Of a DNA stretch of 64,000 nucleotides, positions 14,524-26,661 are shown one piece after another. The translations under genes were made by a program, and so were the position numbers. The first letter of the stretch is position 1. Every line of letters starts with the position of its first letter. The notes beneath the pieces are model-generated. The model had not been told where the DNA came from and ran no database searches. It worked only from the letters and a program-made list of their open reading frames with translations. Location: the NCBI RefSeq assembly GCF_010093535.1, contig NW_022985169.1, forward strand, positions 966,044-1,030,043, read 5' to 3'. The stretch is from Lindgomyces ingoldianus (taxonomy: Eukaryota > Ascomycota > Dothideomycetes > Pleosporales > Lindgomycetaceae).

Positions 14524-14754
14524 TATGACAATGAAGAAGTAAGAGTGAAGCCCGAGGGACAACAAGGGAGAACTTGAGAGCTTCGGAGGGGTGGCGGCAC
14601 GGAGAAACTATTGCCCGAGTGATTAGCTTGCGACAGAGGTACCAGCTCCCTTGAGACCCCAGTCCCAACATAATATTCCCGAATATTTCCGCCATGAGCA
14701 GTACGTTGTGTCTTACTCCAGCAAGTTGTAACTTAGACGCACCCGAAGCTTACC

Positions 14755-15853
14755 ATGACAGGCCAATTCGAGCTCGCCCAGAACCCGACCGAACACATTT
14801 CCGCGGTGAAGTTTGCGCCCGACTCATCAACACGGCTACTCGTCTCCTCCTGGGACCGAAACGTCTATTTGTATGACACACATGCAGAACCCGGCGGCAA
14901 GCTGCTTCAGAAGTTCCAGCATCGCGCGCCGGTTCTCGACATATGCTTCGGCCGAGACGACAACGAAGCCTTTAGTTGCGGAGTGGACTGGGATGTACGG
15001 AGGTGAGCTTTGAGCCCTCCCAATTTACAACAGTACAGTTTTCTGATCCTGCAGACTCGACCTGAATACCGGCGAGCAGACAGTGCTCTCCTCTCACCAG
15101 CAAGGCGTGCGCAATGTCATCTTCTCCTCCAAACACAACCTCCTTGTCTCAGGTTCTTGGGACTGCACCCTGCATGTCCACGACCTCTCCTCCGACAACT
15201 GGGCCACCATCCAACTTCCCTCTAAATGCTTTTCCCTCTCTGTATCCCCGTCGAAGCTCGTTGTAGCCATGTCCACCCGTATGCTCCACATTTACCAACT
15301 CTCGGACCTGGCCCAGGCAGTGGCTCAGTCGAATGCCCCAGCACCGAACATAGTCCAGGTCAACCCCTGGCAGCAAAGGGAGAGCTCTATGAAGTACATG
15401 ACGCGCGCCGTAGCCTGTATGCCCAACGATGCCGGCTACGCTAGCTCTTCGATCGAAGGCCGTGTCGCCGTGGAATGGTTCGACCCGAGCGAGGCATCCC
15501 AATCCCGCAAATACGCCTTCAAATGCCATCGGCAGACGGTGGACGGGCAGGATATTGTATACCCCGTGCATGCGCTTGCATTCCACCCTGTTCATGGAAC
15601 GTTTGCTTCGGGAGGTGGCGATGGAGTAGTTGCGCTGTGGGATGGTGTACATAAGAGGAGGATCAGGCAATATCAGAAATTCCCGGCTTCTATCGGGTGC
15701 ATGGACTTCAGTGGGGACGGTAAGTATCTCGCCGTTGGCGTGAGCCCTGGCTTTGAGGATGGAATGGATGACATGCCTGATGGAGTAGTCAAGGTCTTCA
15801 TCCGCGAGCTTGGTGAGACGGAAGCGATGGGTAAGGGCGCCAGCAAGAAGTAA
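14755..15853 (+). CDS. BUB3: Spindle checkpoint WD40 protein Bub3
   Basis: WD40 beta-propeller that brings Bub1 and BubR1/Mad3 to kinetochores in the spindle assembly checkpoint. Exons 14755-15002 and 15055-15853 give 348 residues, normal for Bub3. Visible blades include ISAVKFAPDSSTRLLVSSWD, LVSGSWDCTLHVHD and ALAFHPVHGTFASGGGDG. The segment EWFDPSEASQSRKYAFKCHR followed by IVYPVHA is characteristic of Bub3 and separates it from Rae1. An upstream ATG at 14694 (context ccgccATGag) opens a 60-codon frame that overlaps the BUB3 start out of frame, which could lower translation if it lies in the mRNA. Confidence 0.94.
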
Positions 15854-16417
15854 ATGGCTCGGAACAGGGTACGGCGTCAGGCGTCTAAAGACATCCTGCA
15901 CGGATTTGATCACTGAGACGCATCCTTTGATGGGAACTCATTGCAGAGGCAAACCAATTGATTCCTTCTGCAATTCACGCTTCAGCAACTTATGCTGAAC
16001 GGGATCCGCTCGGTGGTAAACTAAGCTTTTGTCGCATCTGAACTAATTCCTATACTATCCTCTCATATCCTAGCTACCCTCTCTGATCCTCTCCCGACGC
16101 ATTTCACAATCCTCTGAAGTCTTAATTCTCATTCTCCATAATCCCAAACTTCTCAGCATTCTCATCCAAATTCCTCTCCATCCACTACCACGCTGCCTCC
16201 CACTACGGAAATAATTCAGGCAACCCCGGATTGAGCGGCCTCTGGTGGGCAACGCGTGCCGCTAAAGTAGGAGCCCTGTCTTGGTCCGAAGGTTGGACTG
16301 ATGGAGCTTCGCTGGTCGGTAACTGGGAAGGCATCGACCCCGGTTTCCAAAGTCCGTTTCCCTGTTGCGTTTCCTGTTCCTGCTTCTGCTTTTGTCTCGC
16401 CTTACAACGCCGGTTCG
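15854..16417. other. Intergenic region after BUB3
   Basis: 564 bases. A minus-strand frame 16203-16493 is open but resembles no family I know. Nothing else is seen before the TPR relic. Confidence 0.4.
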
Positions 16418-16606
16418 CAAGAAGAAGCTCGGGGCGGACCACCCCTCCACGCTGACCAGCATGGCCAATCTTGCTTTCACATGGAAGGGACAAGGCCGGG
16501 AAGCAGAAGCTTTAGATATCATAAAGGAGTGTGTACACCAATGCCGCCGCGTTTTAGGTGCCGATCATCCCTATTACTTCTCTTCCTTAAACATGCTGGC
16601 TGATTG
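16418..16606 (+). pseudogene. TPR (kinesin-light-chain-like) repeat fragment
   Basis: About 63 codons read as KKLGADHPSTLTSMANLAFT, then ..GREAEALDIIKECV.., then RRVLGADHPYYFSSLNMLAD and a stop. This is the 42-residue TPR repeat (LG.DHPSTL.SM.NLA.....G...EA) found in many copies at the C-terminus of fungal NB-ARC/TPR NLR-like proteins and kinesin-light-chain-like proteins. Only about one and a half repeats remain. There is no start codon, nucleotide-binding domain or further repeat nearby, so I call it a relic. It sits in a gene-poor patch. Confidence 0.7.
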
Positions 16607-17695
16607 AGGGGATGAACAGGAGCTAGGGTCCGACTGAGATTGTCAAAAGTGTCTAGATTAGTTAGGGGATTAACTCTTGCAGTAAGGGGAGATATCCGTG
16701 AAGCATAGTAAAGCCTTATGAGCTGCATTGAATAGCCTGTCTGTGACCCTTGGCTAATATTTTATGTCTGGTTTGGGTTCCGCAAACTTTTTTGGCATAA
16801 CAGGGGGTTTACTGTAGAAGTTACGATTAGCGTGGCAACCTACGGTACAAAAGAGAGATTTGGGTAGCAAATAACTAGCACACAGTTCGCCAGCGTGGCA
16901 ATGTGTATGGGCGTGGAAGAGCGCCACGACTGGCAGGGAGGATGGCCGACCCGCTTAGGCTCTAGAATTATGAGCTAGCAAATTCTATAGATGTTCTGAG
17001 AGAATCGACTAGAGGTATATCAAAGGTTGAATCGCAAGGCGTGATTGTTCTGCACTAACTAGCGTGGACTAGTAAGCGCTTCAATTGCAGGTACCGGCTT
17101 GTGTGGCAATTTTCATGAATTCGCGCGCCACAGCAGACTCAAGGCTGATAGTAATATCCCAGTATCGTAGGAAGACTCCAAGGCTTAAACAAACCCCTCT
17201 TATAAGTATTGTGAGTAACAAGAGCTTGATAGTGATGCTGTAGTAAAGGAACTTTGCTACACTACAAAGCAAGGCTCTCTGTAAACTAGGCGCCAAGGCA
17301 ATGATGCAAACGTAATATTTAGGCAGGCAGGGTCTTAAATATTTAGGAGTAGCTATAGCATACGACCTATATAGAATTATAGTAAATATCAACGTGTGCA
17401 CAGATTTTAAGTTGCTTGAAATGGGGTGCCGCTCGTGTTTCTCCGGACGGTGTCTCTCGGCACGTAGGGAGGGCTGATAATATGACTGTTAGGGTAGGAT
17501 GTTTTGGGAGTATTGTTTAGGACCTTCTCTGTATGCCTATATGGCGTCATCAAAGCTATTATCTTCATTGAACAGATGTTATATCAATCCCTTGGACTGT
17601 GAAGCAATACGAGTCCAGCAATTTTACGCCAAAGCCCCTCTCAATCACCTCAAGGGGTTTTTGACAAAGACTTCTCTTTCCGTAGTATCTGTCAG
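16607..17695. other. Gene-poor stretch
   Basis: About 1.1 kb, AT-richer than its surroundings, with only short frames (for example 17081-17401 minus, with a low-complexity hydrophobic translation). I see no repeat or RNA gene. It may be decayed sequence linked to the TPR relic. Confidence 0.4.
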
Positions 17696-18300
17696 CTACT
17701 CACTTCCGCCATCGCTACTCTCTTCGTCAATCTCCACAAGAACTTGGTCTTCCGTTCTCCTCTTCACAGCTTTCACGATATCTACAGTAGACCCGCCGAC
17801 CTCTATACTGCCTTCTACCATCTTGGCCCTCTCAATAATCTTCTTCGCTCGCCTAATAACCTCCTCTTCGAGCTTTTTGATCGTGCCAGACACTCTCACA
17901 ACCTTGACTACAACAGGTGTATCAACCGGCCCGGGCAACTTTGTCATGAAAGTGAGAGCCGCCCATACCATTTGGTAATGAGCGCGTGGGCACTTGACTA
18001 TGGCGGTTGAAGTTGCGTTGGAGAGATAGCTCACTATGAGCCGTGAACACTGCAGTCTTTTCTACCCGCAAGGGAGGGATTACCTTTCAAGCCCGTCGAG
18101 ACCATACCAACACCACAGTCTCCAAAGAGCTCTGTCACGCCGTTCTGAATGGCTTTCCGCAATGTGCCTGGGTAGAATCCGTCGGGAGTAGGTTGGTGGA
18201 GCTGGAGGAGCTCAGGTAGGCCATCCTTGGGTTTGAGATTCGTCGGGGGTTGGGGGTATAGAAAGCTGACGAGGAGGTAACGGTGCTTTACTCGAACCAT
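17696..18300 (-). CDS. POP5: RNase P/MRP protein subunit Pop5
   Basis: Protein subunit of nuclear RNase P and RNase MRP, for tRNA 5' maturation and rRNA processing. Exons 18084-18300 and 17696-18033 (50-nt intron) give 184 residues. The start MVRVKHRYLLVSFLYP is the family signature, and the ATG at 18298-18300 is chosen for it although the frame is open further upstream. Other signatures are LRKAIQNGVTELFGDCGVGM and, after the splice, SNATSTAIVKCPRAHYQMVW. The C-terminal tail is acidic (EIDEESSDGGSE). Confidence 0.93.
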
Positions 18301-18730
18301 TTCGGCCTTGACTACAATTATTGGCGGAAATGCTCCTTTGTAGCCTAACCACACCCGTGCCCTTAGCCTATGGTAGTCGTTATACTATTGGAATCCATGG
18401 GGTATCCTATGTGAGACTGGTGTAGGTGAAAGGGTTGAGGGAAAGCTCAGAGCTCACCAGCCCTGCGCCAATCGCAAAGGCGGGCCCTGCATGAGCCAAT
18501 CCAAACCAGGATTAGCCTGATCCTGACGCAAAGTGACGTGCACCCGAAACGCAGCTCTCCATTTCAACTCTCTCTCCACACCATACGACCATCACCTGTG
18601 CTACTGTTCCACGTCTCGCTAATCGTAGCTACGAACCCTTCCATCTTCGCTACAGTACGCAATACCCATAGGCACCACTAGAAGGCACTACTAGAGGGCA
18701 CGCCTCCCGACTATCCCGATAACTGTAGCT
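18301..18730. promoter_or_regulatory. Divergent promoter region POP5 / R-SNARE
   Basis: 430 bases between divergent starts. It includes short CT- and CA-rich tracts before 18731. No gene is seen. Confidence 0.4.
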
Positions 18731-19581
18731 ATGGCCTCCTCATCCAGTGCGACGCCGCTGCTCTAGTACGCCCTCTTTCATTACCTGTTTATCTACTATC
18801 TGCTCACCTACTCCTCCAGCGCATGCATAGCTCACAACACTACCATACTCACCGAACATACGAGTTCGGCCAGCAGCGCCACATCCTCCCTCACCTCCGT
18901 CATCCTCCCAAAGATCAACCATGACAGCCACCAAATGCTGACCTACAAACTCAAGGACTACTTTGTCCACTACATTGCCTCCGCTCCCTCTGACTACCCG
19001 CCCTCACAGACCAGCGCCGGCGGCCTCACGTTCCTGACCATTGCCGAACAGAGTCTCGGCCGCCGCATTCCCTTCGGCTTCCTCGTAAACACGCAGAAGA
19101 AATTCCTCCAAGAATTTGACCCCTCCCAGACCGACTTTTCCGCATTGCCCAGCTATGGCTGCGCGAGCTTCAACTCTTCGCTGAAGAAGTTGATGGTCGA
19201 GCAAGGCGCTACACAGGCCGGACAGCAGGACGCTTTGCGCACTGCCCAGCACGAAATCGATGGCGTGCGGGAGATCATGACGGAGAATATTGAGCGTGTC
19301 TTGGAGCGTGGAGAGCGCATTGATTTGCTGGTAGATAAAACTGATCGCTTGGGAGTTAATGCGCGGGATTTCCGCGTCCGGAGTCGCGGCTTGAGGAGGA
19401 GGATGTGGTGGAAGAACATTAAGTTGATGGTGCTACTGGTACTCGTGGTCATATTTTTGATATATCTCTTTGTTGGTTTCGGATGTGGGCTTCCTGGTAA
19501 GTTGACTACGGGCTGAAGATACCGGTTTTAGCGCCATGTACTAACAATGATATAGGCTGGCACCGCTGCCTCCGGAGATGA
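18731..19581 (+). CDS. NYV1: Longin R-SNARE (Nyv1/VAMP7 type)
   Basis: Membrane-anchored R-SNARE likely acting in vacuolar fusion. Three exons (18731-18765, 18820-19496, 19556-19581) give 245 residues. Exon 1 encodes only MASSSSATPLL plus two bases; across the splice the longin domain begins LLYACIAHNTTILTEHTSS and continues with YFVHYIA. The SNARE helix contains NIERVLERGERIDLLVDKTD with the zero-layer arginine. A transmembrane segment follows (LMVLLVLVVIFLIYLFVGFG), and the last exon adds a short basic lumenal tail, GWHRCLRR. The tiny first and last exons are supported by correct reading across all four splice sites. Assignment to Nyv1 rather than another VAMP7-like protein is an inference. 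Confidence 0.88.
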
Positions 19582-20028
19582 ACGCGGCCTGTCAACACTT
19601 GAATTTCTTTGCTTTGTACACATACGAATGAGCATGCACCACTATGGCGTCCGGCGTATCTCTACCATACCCGCCTAACAAAAATAAAGTCCCAACCTCC
19701 ATGCTGCCGCAGTCCCCCGCAGACACAGCGTATGATTCCAGGAAAAATGAAATAGCTTCCCCCAGCCTTGAAAATGCAATAATTACGTATTCATACAATA
19801 TGCTAGACCTATATGCCGCCAAATAATAACTCCCGTCTAATGCTTTTTGATCTCTACAAGACTATGTGATAAACTCTAGAATAAAAAACAACCATTTTTG
19901 CGTTACCCTTTTTAAAATCACCCAAGCGCCAAACATGAACTGCAATTTAGGGAGAGAGGAAAACATGAATGATACTTTCCGAAAGGTCTAAAAAGAAGTA
20001 TGCAGTAAATTAGACTTTTAGGAGTGGC
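19582..20028. other. Convergent intergenic region
   Basis: 447 AT-rich bases between the R-SNARE and CPSase/ATCase 3' ends. No gene is seen. Confidence 0.5.
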
Positions 20029-23000
20029 TCAGGAAGCCATGACCAATGCCAGAAGCGCCATGCGGGTATACAAGCCATATTTCATCTAGGCCATATTAGC
20101 AGAAGGAACGAAAAATATCCTCGTGGAGAGACTTACCTGTCTGAAGTACGCGGCTCTTGGATCAAAGTCCACCTCCTCATGGATCTCATTGTTCCTGGGC
20201 AGGGGATGCATAATCACCATGTTCGCCTTGGCACTCTTCATCACCTTGTTATCAATGACAAAAGCATCTTTGACCGCTTCGTAATGCGCGAGATCGGAGA
20301 ACCGCTCTCTCTGAACCCGAGTACAGTACAGCACGTCCGACTCAGCAATGACTTCAGATGTAAGATCGTTCGTCTCCAATGACAATTGACCGCGGGATTT
20401 CAGTGCATCGCGCACTGACTCAGGTATGGATAGTGAAGTGGGGGAGACGAGTTGGACAGTGACATCGTAATGCTTCAGGAGTTCGCAGAGCGAATGCACT
20501 GTGCGACCGTACTTCAAATCACCGACGAACGTAATTGTGAGTCCGTTGACAGTTCCCAATTCCTCGCGGATGGTGAAGATATCCAGTAGTGCTTGCGTTG
20601 GGTGTTCGCGGCTGCCGTTCCCAGCATTGATGACTGGTACGTCCGAGAACTTCGTCGCGGTATCTATCGAGTCATCAGATGGATGGCGAAGAACTATGGC
20701 ATCTCCATAGCAGCCAAGGGTGCGGATGGTGTCGGCAATCGATTCGCCTTTTTGCGTCGAGGATACCGTCTCGTTGACCACCACGACTTGACCCCCTAGA
20801 CGCTTCATCGCGGCATCGAAGGAGGCAGATGTGCGGGTGGATGGCTCGAAGAACATAGTGCATAGAACCCTTCCCTTAAGAATATCGAGACAACCCTCCC
20901 GCTGAGCTCCAAGTCGCATTTCTTGGGCAATGGTAAAGAGGAGATGAAGCTCAGAACGGGTGAACTGTTTGACAGAAACGATATGCTTTCTCTTGAAAGG
21001 CGAATTCGCCAGTAGTTGAGCCAGAGATGGTGACCCGTTCAGCCTAGACATTTGAAGAGACAATTGTTCGCTTTGAGCGCCAGGTGCAGGGAAAAACTCC
21101 TGGAAATCAACTTTACTAATTTCAAGGTCATAGTGTCGGGATAACGCCTCAATGAGTAATTTAGCGTTCTTGACGTTAGTGACTAATGGGGTCTGGTAGT
21201 CCACCGCCATCCGCCTTGTTTGGTAACCCCTACTCATGTAGTTTGCGGGCCTTCGGAACCGGTTGCTTGAAGGTAAGTTGATGTAGAGATCAATGAGATT
21301 GTTAGAAAGATGTTGTGTCAATGAGTACTCTGGTTTCTGTTCATCTTGGTCTTGGCCTCTAGCAAGCACTTCTAGGAACTTCACTGGGATGCCATGCTCT
21401 TGAATGTAGTCTGCTGTGCCAGCTGTAGCGAATAGGTTGAAGCCCATCTTGTGGAGGCGCTCTATAGAGGGCAGCATCTCCAGTTTATCCTTAAAAGAAC
21501 CAATAGACAGAAGGATGTTCTTGTTAGGAAGCTTGAATCCAGTGGAGATAAGGGCCTTGATGTAAGCTTCGTACTTTGTCCGACCAAAACACGCCACTTC
21601 GCCAGTGGAAGCCATCTCAACGCCGAGAACTGGGTCCGCTCCAGACAGTCGCGAAAAGGAGAATTGGGGAACCTTAACTCCGACATAGTCCGCGGGGATG
21701 GTGACAGTGGGGTACTCTACAAGGGGAAGACCTGCCATGGCTTTTGTTGCCATTTCGATGAGATCAACGCCCATGACCTTTGAGACGAAGGGGAAAGACC
21801 TCGAGGCCCGCACATTGCACTCAATGACCTTTATCTCATTGTCTTTTGCGATAAATTGGATGTTGAACGGGCCTGTTACATTGAGTGCGTTACCAATCTT
21901 GCGAGTGGCGTCTTCAATTCTCCGTACTGTTTCGGGATCCAAGTCCTGTGGTGGAAGAATCAGTGTCGCGTCTCCGGAATGAACACCAGCATTTTCTACG
22001 TGTTCCGAGATGAAATGACCAATCATCGTCCCATTTCGTGCTACAGCATCCATCTCAATCTCCTTGGCATTCTCGATATACTTCGTGATCACGACCGGAT
22101 GCTCCCTGGAGACGTCGGCAGCTTGCTTGAGATAGGCGGCCAGGTCATCCTGAGAGTACACCGTGTTCATAGCTGCCCCTGATAAAACGTAGGATGGGCG
22201 AACGAGAACAGGGTAGGATACTTTTGCGCAAAATTCTGTCGCCTCTTCTATGCTTGTGAGTTCTTTCCACGCAGGCTGGTCGACTGAAATGCGGTCCAAC
22301 ATTCGAGAGAACTTGTAGCGATTCTCAGCCGTGTCGATCATCTCAGGAGAAGTACCTAAGATTTTAACGTTCATTCGGTGGAGGGGAAGGGCAATGTTGT
22401 TTGGTGTTTGTCCACCCATCGAGATAATAACTCCACTAGAGCTTTCCATGGTATAAATGTCTAATACAGTTTCTAGGCTTATGTTCTCGAAGTACAATCG
22501 ATCAGCTTCGTCGTAATCTGTACTCACAGTCTCTGGATTGTAATTGACCATGACGGTCTTGAATCCTTGTTCGCGTAGAGTCCTGATAGCTCGCACAGAG
22601 CACCAGTCAAACTCGACGGACGACCCAATTCGATAGACTCCAGAACCTAGGACCATGATGCCTCGATCATTAAAGGTAATGTCGTGCTCGGCGCCGTTGT
22701 AAGTTAAGTAAAGGTAATTCGTCACTGCCGGGAATTCGGCGGCAACGGTGTCGATCTGCTTGACAACTGGGTAGATGCCAGCATCAACTCTGGCTCGGCG
22801 CACAGCAAGTTCATTCGAACCCCAGAATTTGGCAAGTTGGCGGTCTGAGTAACCGAGTTCTTTGGCTTGTTTCATCAATGGTGTCGTAATGGTTACGGTG
22901 TTGTAGGTGGACATGAGCTTCTCGAATTCACTAAGACCCTTGAGACGGCTCAAGAACCATTTGTCAATCTTAGTCATCTCCCATATCTTGTCGACGCTGT

Positions 23001-25670
23001 ACCCGGCCTTCATAGCATTTGCAATAGCAAATAGTCGCTGGTCCGAAGGCGTCTGCAGCTCTTGGTCGATCTTCATCAAAGCAGCGGTCTCGTTGAATCC
23101 GAGATTGTTCAAGTCAATAGCCCGTATAGCCTTTTGGATAGCCTCTTCAAATGTCCTACCAATAGACATTACCTCACCAACACTCTTCATTGAAGATCCT
23201 AGTAAAGTGGAAACGCGAAGGAACTTCTTTAGATCCCACCGCGGGATCTTGACGACCACGTAATCAAGCGACGGCTCGAAGCAAGCGCAAGTTACTCGAG
23301 TGACCGAATTAGAGATCTCATTAAGAGGAATGCCCAGTCCAAGTTTCGCAGCAACAAAAGCTAAAGGATAGCCTGTAGCCTTGGATGCTAACGCAGATGA
23401 ACGGGATAGACGAGCATTTACCTCAATAATGCAGTATTCCCTAGAAAAAGGGTTCAAAGCATATTGGATGTTGCATTCTCCAACCACCCCAAGATGTCTG
23501 ATGACATTAACAGCCGTAGTCCTCAGCATGTTATAGTCCTCGTCAGAAAGCGTCTGTGAAGGAGCCACAACGATAGAGTCGCCTGTATGGATGCCCAGGG
23601 GATCAAAATTCTCCATGTTACAGACCGTGATGCAGTTGTCGCGGGCATCTCTCACCACTTCATACTCGATCTCTTTCCATCCCTTCATACTTCGCTCAAT
23701 GAGTACTTGGGGGCTGGCTGCAAATGCTTTATTGCACAGGTCAAGCAGTTGGGCCTCGTCCTCGGCGAATCCGCTGCCGAGGCCACCGAGGGCATAAGCA
23801 GCTCGAACAATGACAGGAAAGCCAATGTCTTTCACCACGCGTTTGGCCTCTTCGAGAGAACTTGCGGAAGCGGATTTGGCACATTTCTCGCCAATAGACT
23901 CCATGCTACGGGCGAAGAGCTCTCGATCTTCCGTAGTAATTATAGTGCTGATGGGTGTGCCAAGGACTTCGACGCCTAGTTCTCTGAATTCATCCTTGAG
24001 CTGAATACCAACCTGGAGAGCCGTCTGGCCTCCGAAAGTGACGTAAATGCCATCCGGTCGTTCTTTCAGAATGATTTTCCGGACGAATTCAGTAGTGACG
24101 GGGAGGAAATAGACTTTATCAGCAAGTCCCTTTGATGTTTGGATAGTAGCGATGTTAGGGTTGATCAGAATTGTATAGATCCCTTCTTCTTTCAAAGCCT
24201 TGATGGCTTGACTTCCTGAGTAGTCAAATTCTCCGGCTTGCCCAATGCTCAAGCCGCCACTACCAAGCACGAGGACTTTCTTAACGTTCACACGAGGAGC
24301 TAATTTCTTATTCTCTTCAGCCGTACCTCCCGGGAATTGAACTGCCATTGACAGTGCCTCAGGTGATTCAATTGCCGTCTTGATAGTATCAATAAAGACA
24401 TTGAACAAGTACTCGGTGTCACGCGGTCCAGGGGTGTGTTCAGGATGGAACTGAACGCTGAAGTAGGGTCGGTTGGTGTGTCGAATGCCCTCGTTACTGC
24501 CATCATTTGCGTTCACGAAGAGTTCTTCCCATTTCTGTGGCAGAGTCTTCGCATCCACTGCATAACCGTGGTTCTGAGATGTGATGTGACATCGCCCAGA
24601 GATCATATTGGTGCATGGAATGTTGTGGCCGCGGTTGCCGAACTTCATTTTCACAGTATCTGCGCCAGCAGCTCGAGCCAGTAATTGGTGTCCCAGACAA
24701 ATCCCGAATATAGGGGTTTTAGCTTCGTTTATGGCTGTCTTAATATGCGCCACTGTAGCTCCCATCACGGCAGGGTCACCCGGGCCGTTCGAGATGAACA
24801 GGCCGTCGTACTCGGTGCCTGCGAGCTGGGGGAAGTCGTAGTCCCAGGGAACGACCTGGACCTCGACACCCCTCTTGACAAGGCATCGTAGTTGGTTGTA
24901 CTTTAGCCCAACATCTACACATACTACTCGGACAGGGCGACCAGAGGGATGCTTAAGTGCGGCGGACGAGGTTGGGGAGTAGATCTTTGGGGCCTTTATC
25001 GACACTGTTCAGGTATCAGAAGAGTCCTCGCGGGAGGCAGCATTTTCACATCACCTTCTGCAACGAGATTCTTCTTGTTGGGGTCTAGCCATGCGATTTG
25101 CTCAAATTCACTCCTCCAATTCTGCTCTGGGACGTCACCGTTGGCCACGGTTTTAGTGTCGACTTCTCCATTGGTAAGGCGGGGGGCGAGGGGGGTCGGG
25201 GATGACGACCTTGTCAGCAAGCGACCGAGCATGCTTCCTTCTTTTCGGATACGCTTTGTTAGGGCTCGTGTGTCAACGCCTGTGATGGCGGGTACACCCT
25301 GCTCTTTCAGCCATGCTCCCAATGAGGAAGTGGCGAGATGATGCGAGTAGTCCTCTCCCGAATAGGACGCTACGACCAGACCAGCAATGTGAATCTGTTC
25401 CGCTTCGAAATAGGCTGGTAGGTCTTTGAGCAAGCTGTCCCTCTCCTCTCTCGACGGCACGCCATAGTTGCCCACCAGAGGAAAGGTTATGACGAGGATC
25501 TGCCCTCGATAGGAGGGATCGGTTATTGACTCTGGGTAGCCCACCATACCTGTCTGGAAGACAAGTTCTCCCGCAATGCTCTTGTCAGCACCAAAGCTCT
25601 GGCCGAAGCAGACGTGGCCATCTTGGAGCTCGAGGGCCATGTTGTGCTCATAGGAGGTCGGATTGGCCAT
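20029..25670 (-). CDS. URA2: CPSase II - aspartate transcarbamoylase multienzyme lacking the DHO-like domain
   Basis: Catalyses the first two steps of UMP synthesis: glutamine, bicarbonate and ATP to carbamoyl phosphate, then to carbamoyl aspartate. Exons 25055-25670, 20137-25004 and 20029-20085 give 1846 residues. In order: a glutamine amidotransferase with FGICLGHQ (Cys308), a CPSase with two ATP-grasp halves ([37 protein letters not shown]), an allosteric MGS-like region ([16 protein letters not shown]), and from about residue 1540 ATCase ([33 protein letters not shown]) ending [10 protein letters not shown]. Fungal homologues are about 2200-2275 residues because an inactive dihydroorotase-like domain lies between CPSase and ATCase. 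Here that span is a linker of about 35 residues after EISKVDFQ (near base 21100). The frame is continuous through the junction. UTP feedback is expected from the family. Confidence 0.95.
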
Positions 25671-26661
25671 GGCAAGGGGAGAAGAGGGGGCTTCGAGAGC
25701 CTTTAGGAAGAAGATTTCGGGCAGACAACGGAGGACGCGAAGAGGAATGGGGAATTTTCAGCTGGAAAAAAGATGCAGCAGCAAAAATTCACACCGATTT
25801 GCGGCAGCAAGGCCCAGATGACACTAATGCGGGGCGGGCGTCAGAGCTTTTTTTGGTGGGATGCAGCCGAGATGCATCTCGGCCAGATCGCGGCTTCCTG
25901 GAAGGATTGGACAAAGCAGCATAGCGAAATGCCTTCGCAAGCATGTCCCAGGCGACACACAGCATTCTCGGAGGCGGGCCGCTCATGCTGGAGAATGGCA
26001 AGAGTGAACAGGTGAAAGCGCTGTGGCTCACCACCCATTTTGTCGGGATGAAAAATGTTGACCTCGAGCCGGAGACGTACAATCACGTGCAAAATCGACG
26101 AGGGAGGAGCTTGCAGGTGCAGCCACCGCCGTTTGTTGAGCCACGGTTCGCCCGGCCGGCCAATGACATTTGACACGGCCGCGATCTTCACCAATTGCTG
26201 TTTACTCCGTGTCAAAATAGTAATCGCCTTGTCAGGCTTGCGGCATCGTGGATATCGCCGTCGAAGGGGTCTGCTGTTGCGCGCATCATCGTGCTGCATG
26301 AGATATGCTCGTTAATGTGCAGTCAGGGATCCGCCTTCTCACACTCGCCGGGGCTAACGATCGCTATTGGCTGGCCGTCACCCAAATCGTGGGGAAAGTT
26401 CATAGATAAGAGAAGAGGCGGCCATCTTCAAAGGCCTTCTGACCCTCCATCAGCCTGACAAGTTGGACCTGAGGAAAGTCGGTGTAGCGGGAACTGCAAC
26501 TGTGTGGCACGAAGGGAAGGTGTGTGTCTCCATTTATCATTAGGTACTCCCCCTAGCCGTCGCTCTCCCAGCTTTCTAAGGGTCCATCCACCACAACCAC
26601 GTTCTTTGGAGCTGACCCGTCAAGACGCCCTAGAGGACGCTGGAAACCCCGGAGTCCTCCC
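25671..26661. promoter_or_regulatory. Divergent intergenic region URA2 / YVC1
   Basis: 991 GC-rich bases between two divergent starts. Many overlapping open frames occur on both strands, but their translations show only the low-information pattern of GC-rich chance frames. I see no gene. Confidence 0.5.

Noticed and set aside
15149..15913. 254-codon minus-strand frame inside BUB3
   Set aside because: Exact antisense shadow of the BUB3 coding exon, with no signature of its own.
16203..16493. 96-codon minus-strand frame overlapping the TPR fragment
   Set aside because: No known signature; the plus-strand TPR repeat explains part of the region better.
25526..26455. Many overlapping open frames on both strands before YVC1
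   Set aside because: GC-rich intergenic DNA; none has a family signature, and the frames overlap on all sides.
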